From NCBI GenBank assembly GCA_000720375.1, contig JOAA01000056.1, positions 1 through 59,962 of the forward strand: DNA of 59,962 nt. The letters run 5' to 3'. The notes below the pieces were generated by a model. The model did no database searches, was not told the origin of the DNA, and worked only from the letters and a program-made list of their open reading frames with translations. Position numbers and translations under genes: made by a program. Source of the DNA: Rhodococcus rhodnii. GTDB taxonomy: Bacteria; Actinomycetota; Actinomycetes; Mycobacteriales; Pseudonocardiaceae. Below, one piece after another: positions 35,950-44,659 of the stretch; positions within the stretch are counted from its first letter, which is position 1, and each line of letters opens with the position of its first letter.

Positions 35950-36153
35950 TCAGTCGTCGTCGCCGTTCCAGCGGCGGTCGGCCTCGTCGGCGGCCTTGGT
36001 GCGCTCGGCGGCGATCTGCAGTGCCCGTTCGGCCGTCGCCTTGTCGGGGTAAGGGCCGAGCAGGTCGGCGGCACGGCATTGCTGGCCGTGCTCCACGCGG
36101 TTGTGCTTCGTGCAGTAGTACCAGCCGGGGTCCGGGTTGGGATCCGAGGTCAT
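35950..36153 (-). CDS. small conserved CxxH protein at end of secretion cluster
   Basis: 67 residues: PGWYYCTKHNRVEHGQQCRAADLLGPYPDKATAERAL then a charged tail. The WYYC-x-KH...C...GPY pattern is one I recall from small actinobacterial proteins; C-x2-H plus C may bind a metal, and the second half resembles a SPOR-like alpha/beta unit. Start overlaps the stop of the preceding gene (ATGA), so it is translated with the secretion cluster. Function unknown. Confidence 0.72.
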   Translation of the reverse strand: MTSDPNPDPGWYYCTKHNRVEHGQQCRAADLLGPYPDKATAERALQIAAERTKAADEADRRWNGDDD

Positions 36154-36611
36154 CGGGTGCTCCAGTTCTCCTGTGCCGGAAAGCCGCGGGGCGGGGTGTC
36201 CTGCAGGTCCGCCGCGTGTTCGCGCGGGATCGGGTCCAGGCAGGACACCAGCACCTTGGTGTGCTCCGGGTCGGCGATCCGCCTTCCGTTGCGCTCCCGG
36301 TAGACCAGTTCGCCGTCCCCGTCGATCTCCACTATGCATCCGACTTCGGCGAGCTGCTCTTCGTCCAGGTCGGCGATGACCTCGTAGCGGGACGGCACCA
36401 CTCGGTAGACGGGCCACGACAGGTGGCCGAAGGCTTGGTGGAACTCCGCGAGCAGATGCGCCATCTGCTGCTGCCAGACCAGCGGCATGCCTTCGGCCAA
36501 GGATCTCGGCAGCACCGCGTACCCGTCGACCACGGCAGGCAGCGGCCCGCTGCTCAGGTAGTCCTTCAGCGGTGTGCCTGAGCGTGGAATGGGGGGCTGT
36601 TCCGGATACAT
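36150..36611 (-). CDS. hypothetical protein of secretion cluster
   Basis: 153 residues, no signal peptide or membrane helix. The middle (AHLLAEFHQAFGHLSWPVYRVVPSRYEVIADLDEEQLAEVGCIVEIDGDGELVYRERNGR) looks alpha/beta. GGAG precedes ATG 36611, which lies 8 bp after the stop of the NlpC/P60 gene. The end overlaps the next gene by 4 nt. I do not recognise a family. Its position suggests a cytoplasmic accessory of the VirB-like machine. Confidence 0.7.
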   Translation of the reverse strand: MYPEQPPIPRSGTPLKDYLSSGPLPAVVDGYAVLPRSLAEGMPLVWQQQMAHLLAEFHQAFGHLSWPVYRVVPSRYEVIADLDEEQLAEVGCIVEIDGDGELVYRERNGRRIADPEHTKVLVSCLDPIPREHAADLQDTPPRGFPAQENWSTR

Positions 36612-36619
36612 GTCTCTCC

Positions 36620-37618
36620 TCACACTCCCGGCCGCACGGCTTGGCGCACCAGCCCACGCTCGGTGAAGCTCACCGGCCGGATGTGCACCGGCACACCGGT
36701 TTGCTGGGCCTCCACGATTTTCCCATCCCCGAGGTACATCGCCACGTGGTGAATCGTGACCGGATTGCCGGTGTCCCATGCCCAGAACAGCAGGTCACCG
36801 GGCTGCGCCTGCTCGACGGGCAGGTGCGCGCCCGCTCGATATTGGTCACGGGAAACCCTCGGAAGGATGACTCCCGCTGTCCGGTACGCCTGGTTCATCA
36901 GGCTCGAGCAGTCATACGCGTCCTGGCGCGTGAGCGAAGCGCCCCACAGGTATGGCTTTCCTTGCTGAGCGAGCGCGAACTGGATCGCCTTCGCCGCGTT
37001 GCCGGAGGCGGCGGGCAGCAGATCGCCTGTGCCCTCACCGCACCCCGTCGGGTCTGGGATCTCGCCTGCCACACCGATCAGGTGCGAGGCCATCGCTTCC
37101 CATTTGTGGTACCGGTCAGGGAAAGCGGATCGTTCGACGTCCTGCGCGGAGTCGCCGGGCCGCTGTTCCTTCCAGTTCGGGACTTTCTCGAGCACGTCGT
37201 AGAACTTGTGCACGGCGTACGTCGGGGTGGTGACCTGTTGCACGGTTCCCCAGCCCATGGACGGGCGCATCTGGAAGATGCCGAGCGAGTCGCGGTCGCC
37301 GTAGTTCAGGTTGCGCAGCCCGGACTCGGTCATCCCGGCCTGGATCGCGATCTGCCACGCCAGCGGCGGCAGCTTGCGCTCCTTGCCGATCGCGATGATC
37401 AACGAGACCGTGCCGCGCTGCTCGTCGTTGAGCCTGCTCGCGTCGATCTGGCCCTGCGGCCCGGACGCGGTGATCGGCCCGATCGAGGCATTGCAGTTGG
37501 TCAGCTGGACGTTCTGGGCGTTCTGCTGCGTCGAGACAACGGATGTGACGGCTCCGGCGGTCAGGATTGCCGCGATCACGAGCACCGCGGCGATGCTCAG
37601 GAACACCGCCAGCTTCAT
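36620..37618 (-). CDS. transglycosylase-NlpC/P60 peptidoglycan hydrolase (VirB1-like)
   Basis: 332 residues. One N-terminal membrane anchor (2-24), a lytic-transglycosylase-like segment at about 65-170 (GMTESGLRNLNYGDRDSLGIFQM, where the Glu of TESG is the likely catalytic acid), and a C-terminal NlpC/P60 peptidase (about 205-332) with Cys237 in YDCSSLMNQAY and His in HHVAMYLGDG. Two wall-cutting activities in one outward-facing protein is the usual design of Gram-positive conjugation hydrolases (TcpG/Tgr-like). It would open peptidoglycan for the secretion channel. It starts 2 bp after the stop of the VirB8-like gene. Confidence 0.85.
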   Translation of the reverse strand: MKLAVFLSIAAVLVIAAILTAGAVTSVVSTQQNAQNVQLTNCNASIGPITASGPQGQIDASRLNDEQRGTVSLIIAIGKERKLPPLAWQIAIQAGMTESGLRNLNYGDRDSLGIFQMRPSMGWGTVQQVTTPTYAVHKFYDVLEKVPNWKEQRPGDSAQDVERSAFPDRYHKWEAMASHLIGVAGEIPDPTGCGEGTGDLLPAASGNAAKAIQFALAQQGKPYLWGASLTRQDAYDCSSLMNQAYRTAGVILPRVSRDQYRAGAHLPVEQAQPGDLLFWAWDTGNPVTIHHVAMYLGDGKIVEAQQTGVPVHIRPVSFTERGLVRQAVRPGV

Positions 37619-37620
37619 GA

Positions 37621-38277
37621 TCAGCCCACCTCGGTGTGCTCGTTGACGCGCCAGCCCGCGTCCGTCTTGATCAGGGTGAGTCGTAGGGTCTTCGCGTCCG
37701 TGGCGATGTCCACGGTGACCGAACTGGTGTACGAGTCAGCCGTGGCGACCGGCCCGCCCCGGACCTTCGACTGCGGCACCGACTTCGGGTCCACTTTGGA
37801 CAGAACCGCGCCGAAGTACTCGTCGGTGGTGTACGGCTTCAACATGTTCAGCCAGTCTTCGGGCTTGACGTTGTCCGGGTGGTTGACGAACGCCTCGGCC
37901 CACAACAGCGCCGTGTCCAGCGCCGCTTTCTCGGCTCTCGCCGGGGTTTTGTTCTCCGATACGGGTTGCCGTGTCTCAGTCAACGACTGCGAGGGCGCGG
38001 TGCCGCCGCCTTGCGCGGCAGGCGGGACGACGCCCGTCGCGCCCTGGGTCGGCGTCGGGGAGGCGCTTGTGGCGCCAGGCGTTGCCGAAGTGCTACTCGC
38101 CGCGGTGTTCTGCGCGGGCTCGTTGCCGCCGACGATCCTGGGCAGGATGTACGCCACGAACAGCACGATCGCGAGCACGAACACGATCAGTGCCACAAGG
38201 TGTTTGGGAGAACGGAGCGGCCATCCCCATAGCCTTCGGTAAACCGCTGCACGGCCCCGGTTGGTCCGGATGGGCAT
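37621..38277 (-). CDS. VirB8/TcpC-like membrane protein
   Basis: 218 residues. A cytoplasmic basic tail (RTNRGRAAVYRRLWGWPLRSPKH), one membrane helix at about 28-50, a long Thr/Ser/Pro/Gly linker, then a C-terminal domain from about 115 with the pattern of the NTF2-like VirB8/TcpC fold (LLWAEAFVNHP...YTTDEYFGAVLSKVDP...VTVDIATDAKTLRLTLIKTDAGWRVNEH). In Gram-positive conjugation systems such proteins sit in the membrane and organise the channel. Assignment rests on topology, domain pattern and gene order. Confidence 0.7.
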   Translation of the reverse strand: MPIRTNRGRAAVYRRLWGWPLRSPKHLVALIVFVLAIVLFVAYILPRIVGGNEPAQNTAASSTSATPGATSASPTPTQGATGVVPPAAQGGGTAPSQSLTETRQPVSENKTPARAEKAALDTALLWAEAFVNHPDNVKPEDWLNMLKPYTTDEYFGAVLSKVDPKSVPQSKVRGGPVATADSYTSSVTVDIATDAKTLRLTLIKTDAGWRVNEHTEVG

Positions 38278-38291
38278 TTAGTCGCCTCCTC

Positions 38292-40307
38292 TCACCTTAT
38301 GTACGCATCGGTCTCGCGCGGGCCGTCCCGCATGGGTAGTGGCCGACGAGGTGGTGTGTTGTCACGCACTTCGAACCCTCGCGATGGGCGGTAGATCACG
38401 TGTACCGGTCGCCCGGCGACCATCTCGGTCTCCGCTGGTCTCGGTGTGACGACTGGATTCGGCTCGTACACGGTGACGTCGTCACGTTGCCGCGGCGCGA
38501 TAACGCGCGAGGGCACAACGACGGCGTCTTCGCCGCGATCCCAACCACGGTCCGCGACAGGCGACGTGTCGACGATCCGGCTGCTTTGCGCTGGCGGCAA
38601 GGCGCCCGCGGGGCCGCGTGCCGCTGGTAAACCACGGTCGTCGGTGCCGCCGGCACCGAGCACGGCCGCTGCCGAAGCACCGATCTCGGTGCGGCCCGCG
38701 CCCGCCCTGGGAGTGTTGCGGTCCATGCGTTCCGCGCTCGCGGCAACGGGATTCGTGGCCTCCGGGCGGGGACGGCGACCGTCGCGACGGACCACCGGCT
38801 CGTCGTCGTGGTCGCCCTCGCGGACGTTGTCCCAGAACTCGTCCTGCGCGGTGCGCTGGTCGCCCTTGCGGCGGAACCGGCCGAACAACCCCGGTCCCGC
38901 GGAAGGCATGGCTCCGCCCACCGCACCGACCGACAGTTCGACCATCTGCCACATCCGGCGCACAGGTCTGCCTATGACAAAGAAGATCACCGTGATCAAC
39001 GCGGCCAACGCCATCATCGCGATGGTCGGCAGGCTGTCACCGGCGTTGAAGATCGCGTTCAGCAGCAGGACGTGCATCCCCGCGAGGGCCGCGAGGACCA
39101 GCACGTTCAGCACCACCGCGGCGCCCGCGCGGGCGACCTTGCGCAGCAGGTCGTGGTACAGGATCGCGATCAGCCCGATCAACGGTGTGGCCAGCAGGAA
39201 GATCCGCAGCAGCACCTGGGCGAGCAGGATGCCCAGCTTGGCGAACAGCTGGAACAGCGAGTACACGATTCCTTGGAACAGGGCCAGGAATCCCGCGCCG
39301 GTCCGGCTGCCGTCGGTGCCGGTGAAGTAGCCCTTGGTCGGGCCGAGCTTGGTCGCGATCTCCTTGTACTTGGCCTTCTTGGCCTCCAGCGCGGCCTGGT
39401 CGACCGTGTCGGTGGAGTCGAACTTGGTCCACGCCTGCGCGGCCAGCAGTTCCTGGCCGAACTGCTTGGCCTCCGGCGCGTCCTCGCTGCCGAACTCGCC
39501 ACGCAGCCAGTTCTGGTAGACGACCTTGTCGTGCAGCGCCTCTGGCAAGGCGTGCAGGTCGGCCTCCGGCGCGTTGTCCGCGAGGAAGCCCGCTTGGATC
39601 TGCGTTGTCTTGGACAGGAAGCGCTCTTCCACTTCCTTGTACAGCGGACCGACGATGACAAAGGACGTGGCGACCCACATGGCTGCCAACGCCCACAACC
39701 CGCGCCGCGACACCGTCGCCAGGTCGCCGCGCCAGATGTAGCGGAACAACAGCACAGCCAGGATGACCGCGGCCAGGCCGAACCACTTCAGGTAAATGTT
39801 GTCGTAGAACAGCTTCGTGGCGCCGTCGATGGCGGTGTCGAGCGGGCCCATCAGCTCGTCGTAGGCCAGCGCATAGTGCACGCCGTTGGTGGCCGCGACG
39901 AAGTTCTTGCCCACGTCGAACAACTGGTTGCCCATCCAGTTGCCGATGGTGGCGTCCGGGTCGGTGATCGCTTTGCCCAGCGCGCCACAGCTCTCGTCGT
40001 AGACGTGCCAAACCTGGCCTGCGTAGGCGTATTGGCCGTAGATCGAGCCGGGGGTGCCGTGGGACGGACGGGGTGCGTCGAGTGCCGCGACCATGCCCGC
40101 GGTCGGGCGTCCGGGGTTCGGGGCGTTGTCGCAGTCCTGCGCGACGGCCGTCGGGGCGAAGACGACGAGCTGGAGACCGAGAATCGTGGCGACGGTCAGG
40201 AAAGCCTTACGCCGCCCACGCTTCGGCAGCGGCCAAGCGCGTCTGCGTCGGCGTCGCGCTGTCAGAAACAGCGCGACGCCGACCACCACCACGACCAATG
40301 TCATCAT
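38292..40307 (-). CDS. VirB6/TrbL-like polytopic membrane protein
   Basis: 671 residues. N-terminal anchor and signal-like segment (3-18 and 36-54), a ~100-residue outer domain, then several membrane helices (about 165-220 and 340-450), and a ~230-residue disordered, charged C-terminal tail rich in Arg, Pro and Asp. This is the shape of VirB6/TrbL-like channel proteins of Gram-positive conjugation systems. ATG start overlaps the virB4 stop (ATGA), so translation is coupled. It probably forms part of the inner channel. Confidence 0.72.
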   Translation of the reverse strand: MMTLVVVVVGVALFLTARRRRRRAWPLPKRGRRKAFLTVATILGLQLVVFAPTAVAQDCDNAPNPGRPTAGMVAALDAPRPSHGTPGSIYGQYAYAGQVWHVYDESCGALGKAITDPDATIGNWMGNQLFDVGKNFVAATNGVHYALAYDELMGPLDTAIDGATKLFYDNIYLKWFGLAAVILAVLLFRYIWRGDLATVSRRGLWALAAMWVATSFVIVGPLYKEVEERFLSKTTQIQAGFLADNAPEADLHALPEALHDKVVYQNWLRGEFGSEDAPEAKQFGQELLAAQAWTKFDSTDTVDQAALEAKKAKYKEIATKLGPTKGYFTGTDGSRTGAGFLALFQGIVYSLFQLFAKLGILLAQVLLRIFLLATPLIGLIAILYHDLLRKVARAGAAVVLNVLVLAALAGMHVLLLNAIFNAGDSLPTIAMMALAALITVIFFVIGRPVRRMWQMVELSVGAVGGAMPSAGPGLFGRFRRKGDQRTAQDEFWDNVREGDHDDEPVVRRDGRRPRPEATNPVAASAERMDRNTPRAGAGRTEIGASAAAVLGAGGTDDRGLPAARGPAGALPPAQSSRIVDTSPVADRGWDRGEDAVVVPSRVIAPRQRDDVTVYEPNPVVTPRPAETEMVAGRPVHVIYRPSRGFEVRDNTPPRRPLPMRDGPRETDAYIR

Positions 40308-43300
40308 GCGGCGTCTTCCTGCCCGGGCTTCTTCGGCGGTGCCCCACCTCCGACCGGCTGCTCAACCGGCTCTTCGGTCAGGCCCAGTTCGAAGTCCGCT
40401 TCCAGTTCGAACTCGTCGTCCGCGTCGGCGTACCGCGTCGGCGGTGCCGGCTCGGGTTCCGGCGCGTGCTGCTGCGCCGCTTCCCCGGCACGGGCCGGGT
40501 CGCGCAGGGCGTCCGGCGTCGTGTCCATGGCGGTACGGAAGTGATCCAGATGCGGCCCGGAGAAGTCGGCCCGGATGCGCTCCACACCGCCCGCACCGTC
40601 CGCGAAGATGAACTGCCGCGGGGCACGGTCCTTCTCCAGCTCGGTGCGCTGCGCCGGGCGACGGCCGAGGCTGGCGACCACCTGCTCGTAGCCCGCCCCG
40701 ATCGGCACCTTCAGCAGCCGCAACGCGTCCGCCTGCGCGGCGTCGTCGTCCAGCCTGCCGACGAACACCGAGTCCAGCAGCGAGACGAAGCCCTGGATCT
40801 TCAGGAAGTCCGCGGGGATCTGGCTGGACAGCAGGACACGCACGTTCCACTTACGCGAGTCACGGGCGAACCTGTTCATCAGCACGCGACCGGTCGGCAC
40901 CTCGGAGAGGAAGAACGCCTCGTCGATCCAGACGCCCTTGCGCAAGTCCTTGGGGCGCTCGTAAATCGACCTTTGGGTGAGCCACGCGGCGAGGTTGAGC
41001 AGCTCGACACCGAGTGCCTCGGCGTCGGTCCAGTGCTCACGCCCGACGCCGTCCTTCGGCAGGGTCAGACCGGCCATGGTCAGCACGGTCAGCCTGTCGT
41101 CACGGACCTCGTTGTACGGGTCCGCGTCGGCTTCCGGGATGAGCAGCGACATGCGCTCACGCATCTCGTCGAGGAAGTCCGCGACGACCACCGCGTGCTC
41201 GCGGTGCTCGCTCGCGTCACGCCGCAACGCCTCGAACACCATGCCCGGGTGGGCGTCGAACCGGCCACCGACCGTCCGGACCGCGCGCAGCAGCACGATC
41301 CTGGTCTGCGGCAAGCGCGCGACTTCGTACGGCAACAACCCGGTGAGCACGTCGAGAACGAGGCGTCGGCGGGTTGCCGCGGCGAGGGCTTTCTCCCGGC
41401 GCCAGGCGCGTTCGGGATCGTCCTCGTCCATGAAGTGCTCGATCATCGGCTCGGCGACCACGCGGTACGGGTTCAAGATGCCCGGTTGCGCGTTGAGCAG
41501 GTTGATCGGCCGGGCGTACGGCCGCAGCTCAGGCAATTCGCACAGCCTGGCCAGCGGGCCGGACGGGTCGAGGATCGTCCAGTAGGCACCGGAGCGCAGC
41601 GTCTTGTAGACGATTCCGCCGCCAAGGAAGGACTTTCCGCCACCGAGACCGGCGACCATCGCGGTCAGCCCCGAGGAGTCACGCAGCTCCTGCGCCATCC
41701 ACGGGTCCCATGCGACCGGGCGCCGCGTCGCCGTGCAGGTCTCGCCGAGCAGAATCCCGCGCCGGTCACCGACTTCCGCTGTCGCGGTCGGCACGGCGGA
41801 GGCCGCCCACATCACCGAGCCACGCCGCAGATAGGCCGCGGACGCCAGCGGCTCACCCGGGATGAACTCGCGCGCCATCGCGTACTGCGACTCGGGGTGC
41901 TCGATCGCGATCTTCGGCTTGTACAGATCCAGCAGCTGCTGGGCAAGCCGCAGCGCGTCCCGTTCGGTCGGGCCGGAAACCGCCAGGCGCCACCAGGATC
42001 GGACGCGGGTGGCCAGCGCGGTGAACCCGGTGGTCATCTCGTCGTCGATCTCCAGCACGCGGGAAGCCTGCCGTGCCAACGACTGCGGCGGTTCCAGGCC
42101 GTGCTCGTCGGTGTAGTGCTTGACCTGCGAGCGGACCTTGTTCATCTGCCGGGCCAGCTCGCCCTGCACTTCTTCCGGCCTGCGCACGTAGATCCGCGCG
42201 GACCACTCCACGTTCGCGGGCAGGCGGTCGGAGCGCTGCACCCACGGGTCGTCGATCTCCGGGATCTGCAGGCCGTGCATCAGGCCGACGGTCAGCACCG
42301 CCACATGCCTTGTCACGCCTGCGTTGGAGCCCGTCCGCCCACGAACCGTCACGGTCGGCGAGTACGGGTCCTGATGGAAGTCCGCCGCGTCGGTGAAGCT
42401 GGCCAGGTCCTCCGGTTCCCACGCGGCGCCCGGCACGGCCGGCATGTTGCGCGGCGCGGGCAGGCCGAGCGAGCAGGACCGGTGCATCAGCCAGGACATC
42501 TCCTCGGCCGTGGCAGGCCGGCCTTCCAGTCCGGCCGAGCCCATCACCTGGTCGAGGTGCTCGACCTCGCTGTCCAGCGCGACCAGTTCGGCGTCCACCG
42601 CGTCCGGGAAGATCTTGCGCAGCAATGGGGCGGCCCGTTCGACCGCCCTGTCCACCATGTTGCGCGTCTGCACCTGGACGCCGAGATAGACCTCTTTCTC
42701 GGCCATCGATCGGCCCATCAGCTGCTGCTGCTCGCCCACGAGGTAATCGTCGAACGAAAGCGCGCCTGGAACATCCGGCAAACGACCGACTGCGTTGTGC
42801 ACGTGCGCCTCGGCCCACATCCGGATCGGATACGGCCGCGCGGTCACGCGCAGGTGCAGCCAGCGGCCATGCAACTCCGCGTACTGGCCCGCGATCGCGG
42901 CGATCAGGTCCTGGCGTTGCGAATCGCTGCGGAACGACCAGCGCTGCGGCGCCAGCCGGTACCACGCGTAGACGTCCGTGCCCGTGCGCAGCAGGTGCCC
43001 GTCGATGCTGCGGGCCATGATCTCCGGCGTGTACTGCGGAATGCCCTGTTCGCCAGGCAGCCGCTTGTTGCGTTTGGCCGCGGCCTTCGCCTGCGCCTTA
43101 CGACCGGCCTTGGTGGCCGGCGGTGGGGGCATGAAGTTGTTGTGCCCACTGGCCCTGTGCCGGTGCCTTGGTTGCGGCGCCTCGTAACCCGGCGCCGGTG
43201 GCAATGCTCGCTGCTGGCGCGGCTGCGGCGGCTGCTGCTGGTGTTGGTGCTGGGGCGCTGATGGTGGGTCGAATTGTTGCAGTGGCTGCCTCTGCGAGGC

Positions 43301-43384
43301 CCCTGGTGTGTCGAACGGGTGCGGCTGCCTCGCCTGGTCCCGGTCGGCCCGGTCAGGCCCGGGCTTGCGTCGGCGTGCGAACAC
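40304..43384 (-). CDS. VirB4/TraC-like secretion ATPase
   Basis: 1026 residues from GTG 43384, with GGGAGG 6 bp upstream. A Pro/Gln-rich disordered N-terminus (about 25-90) precedes a VirB4 N-terminal region. The ATPase core has Walker A GLGGGKSFLGGG (about 579-590) and Walker B WIDEAFFL; a LSSQIPADF motif follows, as in VirB4/TraC proteins. It would energise pilus or channel assembly and substrate transfer. Coding overlaps the VirB3-like gene by 32 nt at its start and the VirB6-like gene by 4 nt at its end. Confidence 0.88.
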   Translation of the reverse strand: MFARRRKPGPDRADRDQARQPHPFDTPGASQRQPLQQFDPPSAPQHQHQQQPPQPRQQRALPPAPGYEAPQPRHRHRASGHNNFMPPPPATKAGRKAQAKAAAKRNKRLPGEQGIPQYTPEIMARSIDGHLLRTGTDVYAWYRLAPQRWSFRSDSQRQDLIAAIAGQYAELHGRWLHLRVTARPYPIRMWAEAHVHNAVGRLPDVPGALSFDDYLVGEQQQLMGRSMAEKEVYLGVQVQTRNMVDRAVERAAPLLRKIFPDAVDAELVALDSEVEHLDQVMGSAGLEGRPATAEEMSWLMHRSCSLGLPAPRNMPAVPGAAWEPEDLASFTDAADFHQDPYSPTVTVRGRTGSNAGVTRHVAVLTVGLMHGLQIPEIDDPWVQRSDRLPANVEWSARIYVRRPEEVQGELARQMNKVRSQVKHYTDEHGLEPPQSLARQASRVLEIDDEMTTGFTALATRVRSWWRLAVSGPTERDALRLAQQLLDLYKPKIAIEHPESQYAMAREFIPGEPLASAAYLRRGSVMWAASAVPTATAEVGDRRGILLGETCTATRRPVAWDPWMAQELRDSSGLTAMVAGLGGGKSFLGGGIVYKTLRSGAYWTILDPSGPLARLCELPELRPYARPINLLNAQPGILNPYRVVAEPMIEHFMDEDDPERAWRREKALAAATRRRLVLDVLTGLLPYEVARLPQTRIVLLRAVRTVGGRFDAHPGMVFEALRRDASEHREHAVVVADFLDEMRERMSLLIPEADADPYNEVRDDRLTVLTMAGLTLPKDGVGREHWTDAEALGVELLNLAAWLTQRSIYERPKDLRKGVWIDEAFFLSEVPTGRVLMNRFARDSRKWNVRVLLSSQIPADFLKIQGFVSLLDSVFVGRLDDDAAQADALRLLKVPIGAGYEQVVASLGRRPAQRTELEKDRAPRQFIFADGAGGVERIRADFSGPHLDHFRTAMDTTPDALRDPARAGEAAQQHAPEPEPAPPTRYADADDEFELEADFELGLTEEPVEQPVGGGAPPKKPGQEDAA

Positions 43385-43799
43385 CGCTGACCTCCCGCCT
43401 GTGTTCTTTCACGCGGCCACGTTTCTTGACTTTCGGCCGCGGCCGTTGAGCGTTCACCCTCACGCGGGTCGCACTGACCGCGCCGCCTTCTCCGGCGCTG
43501 ATCTCCCGTGGTGCGGTGAGTTCGCGGCTCCACATCGCGAGCACGGCACCAAGAGGACGCTCGTGGCTGATTCGAGAGCAGATGAAACGGGTGATCAGCA
43601 CGGTGACGACCAGACCCCACCCGGTGCTGAAGAAGCCGAAACCGATACCCATCCACCGCTCGACGGTCATCGTGATGAGGAAGACGACAACGCCGACACC
43701 CCATGCCACATACCGGGCACGCCAAGGGAACGTCGCCTTCGGCGGCCCGAGCCACACCGCGTCGACGCGGTATACCTCGTCGTCTGTACGAATCCGCAC
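43353..43799 (-). CDS. VirB3/PrgI-like membrane protein
   Basis: About 148 residues from GTG 43799, five bases from the stop of the pilin-like gene. Two membrane helices (about 27-45 and 53-72, ARYVAWGVGVVVFLITMTV and FSTGWGLVVTVLITRFI) near the N-terminus and a basic cytoplasmic tail. Small two-helix proteins in exactly this place, between pilin and VirB4 genes, are VirB3/PrgI-like in conjugation systems. The frame extends to 43853, but that would overlap the upstream gene by 50 nt. Confidence 0.7.
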   Translation of the reverse strand: MRIRTDDEVYRVDAVWLGPPKATFPWRARYVAWGVGVVVFLITMTVERWMGIGFGFFSTGWGLVVTVLITRFICSRISHERPLGAVLAMWSRELTAPREISAGEGGAVSATRVRVNAQRPRPKVKKRGRVKEHRREVSGVRTPTQARA

Positions 43800-43803
43800 G
43801 CGA

Positions 43804-44073
43804 TCAGGCCCGGAACAAACTGGCGATCCATTCGCCGATGTCCTGACCGGCACTGGTGGTCACCGCCAGTCCGATGATCGCGAGCGCGATGATGACACCG
43901 CCGAGCCTGCGCATCACACCGGCGTTGTCACCTTTGCCGCCACCGAGCCACAACAGCAGTATCGCGACCACGAGCAGCAGCAACGGCACCAGGTTGTTGA
44001 GGATCCATTCGCGGACCCCGCCTGTGCCCAGGCCCTTCTGGTCTTGAGCGAGGGTGATCAGGGCCGTCATCAT
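43804..44073 (-). CDS. pilin-like small membrane protein (TrbC/VirB2-like)
   Basis: 89 residues with two membrane helices, NLVPLLLLVVAILLLWLG (about 29-46) and RRLGGVIIALAIIGLAVTT (about 55-73), joined by a short glycine-rich basic loop. Size, topology and place before VirB3- and VirB4-like genes match VirB2/TrbC pilins. GGGAG lies 6 bp before the start; an adjacent second ATG is present. First gene of the cluster proper. Confidence 0.7.
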   Translation of the reverse strand: MMTALITLAQDQKGLGTGGVREWILNNLVPLLLLVVAILLLWLGGGKGDNAGVMRRLGGVIIALAIIGLAVTTSAGQDIGEWIASLFRA

Positions 44074-44138
44074 CTCGAACTCCCAAATACGACGAGCGAA
44101 GCGGAACCGGGTCCCGCTGTGCCTATCGAGTAGAACAT
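44070..44138 (-). CDS. possible leader peptide of the secretion cluster
   Basis: A 22-codon frame (MFYSIGTAGPGSASLVVFGSSR) ending in TGA that overlaps the ATGATG start of the pilin-like gene. It has no strong ribosome binding site. If translated it would couple to the pilin gene; it may equally be chance. Confidence 0.2.
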   Translation of the reverse strand: MFYSIGTAGPGSASLVVFGSSR

Positions 44139-44659
44139 GTCGGCTTCACGAGGTGTAGTGGGCAGCGAACGCACCGTAGATCCAGTTCGACCTCCTGCCG
44201 GGTGGCCGGGGCGTGTGTATGACCACCCCCCATGATGGGGTGGCGGGAGGCGTCCGTATGCAATGACCACCCAATTCGCCCAACCTCCTGCGGAGTTCAC
44301 CCGCCCGACCGACCTATGCTCACCCTTGGTGCGGCAAGTCACGGGCTCGTCAGAGTCTAGCCGACGGGCAATCCCCCGATCGGCCCAGCCAACGGTCACG
44401 CACCGGCGCAGGTCACCGGTGTCCAGAGAGGACCGAACCCGAGGTCAGGGCCTCGATCAGGTGAAATTCGAACCCAGTGTGAGACGTCTTCGTAATCGTT
44501 CACGCATGATCGTTGATCTCTCGAACATGCGTTCGATTATACCGCCGGTGAATACGAGTTCGGATTCAGGCGAACTTCTCACGTACGGTGATCGATTTCG
44601 TTGAAGATCAACCAGGAAAGCGGACAGAAACTGGCCTGAATCGGTCCTATGTTGTTGTC
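44139..44659. other. 520-bp regulatory region between the secretion cluster and the SOS-linked gene
   Basis: No convincing gene. It contains a short hairpin (CCACCCC...GGGGTGG, about 44223-44243) and the LexA-box promoter near the right end. GC content falls towards 44460-44640, typical of promoters. Confidence 0.55.
44513..44541 (+). promoter_or_regulatory. promoter with LexA (SOS) box
   Basis: TCGAACATGCGTTCGA at 44521-44536 is a perfect match to the Gram-positive SOS box (CGAACRNRYGTTCG). It lies between TTGATC (44513-44518) and ATTATA (44536-44541), 17 bp apart, so LexA binding would block this promoter. The downstream gene starts at 44660. DNA damage should induce it. Confidence 0.8.

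Noticed and set aside
40073..43261. 1062-codon frame on the plus strand
   Set aside because: Antisense to the VirB4 ATPase gene, which carries intact Walker motifs.
36620..44073. Complete integrative conjugative element
   Set aside because: No integrase, relaxase, coupling protein, replication gene or flanking direct repeats/tRNA found in the window.
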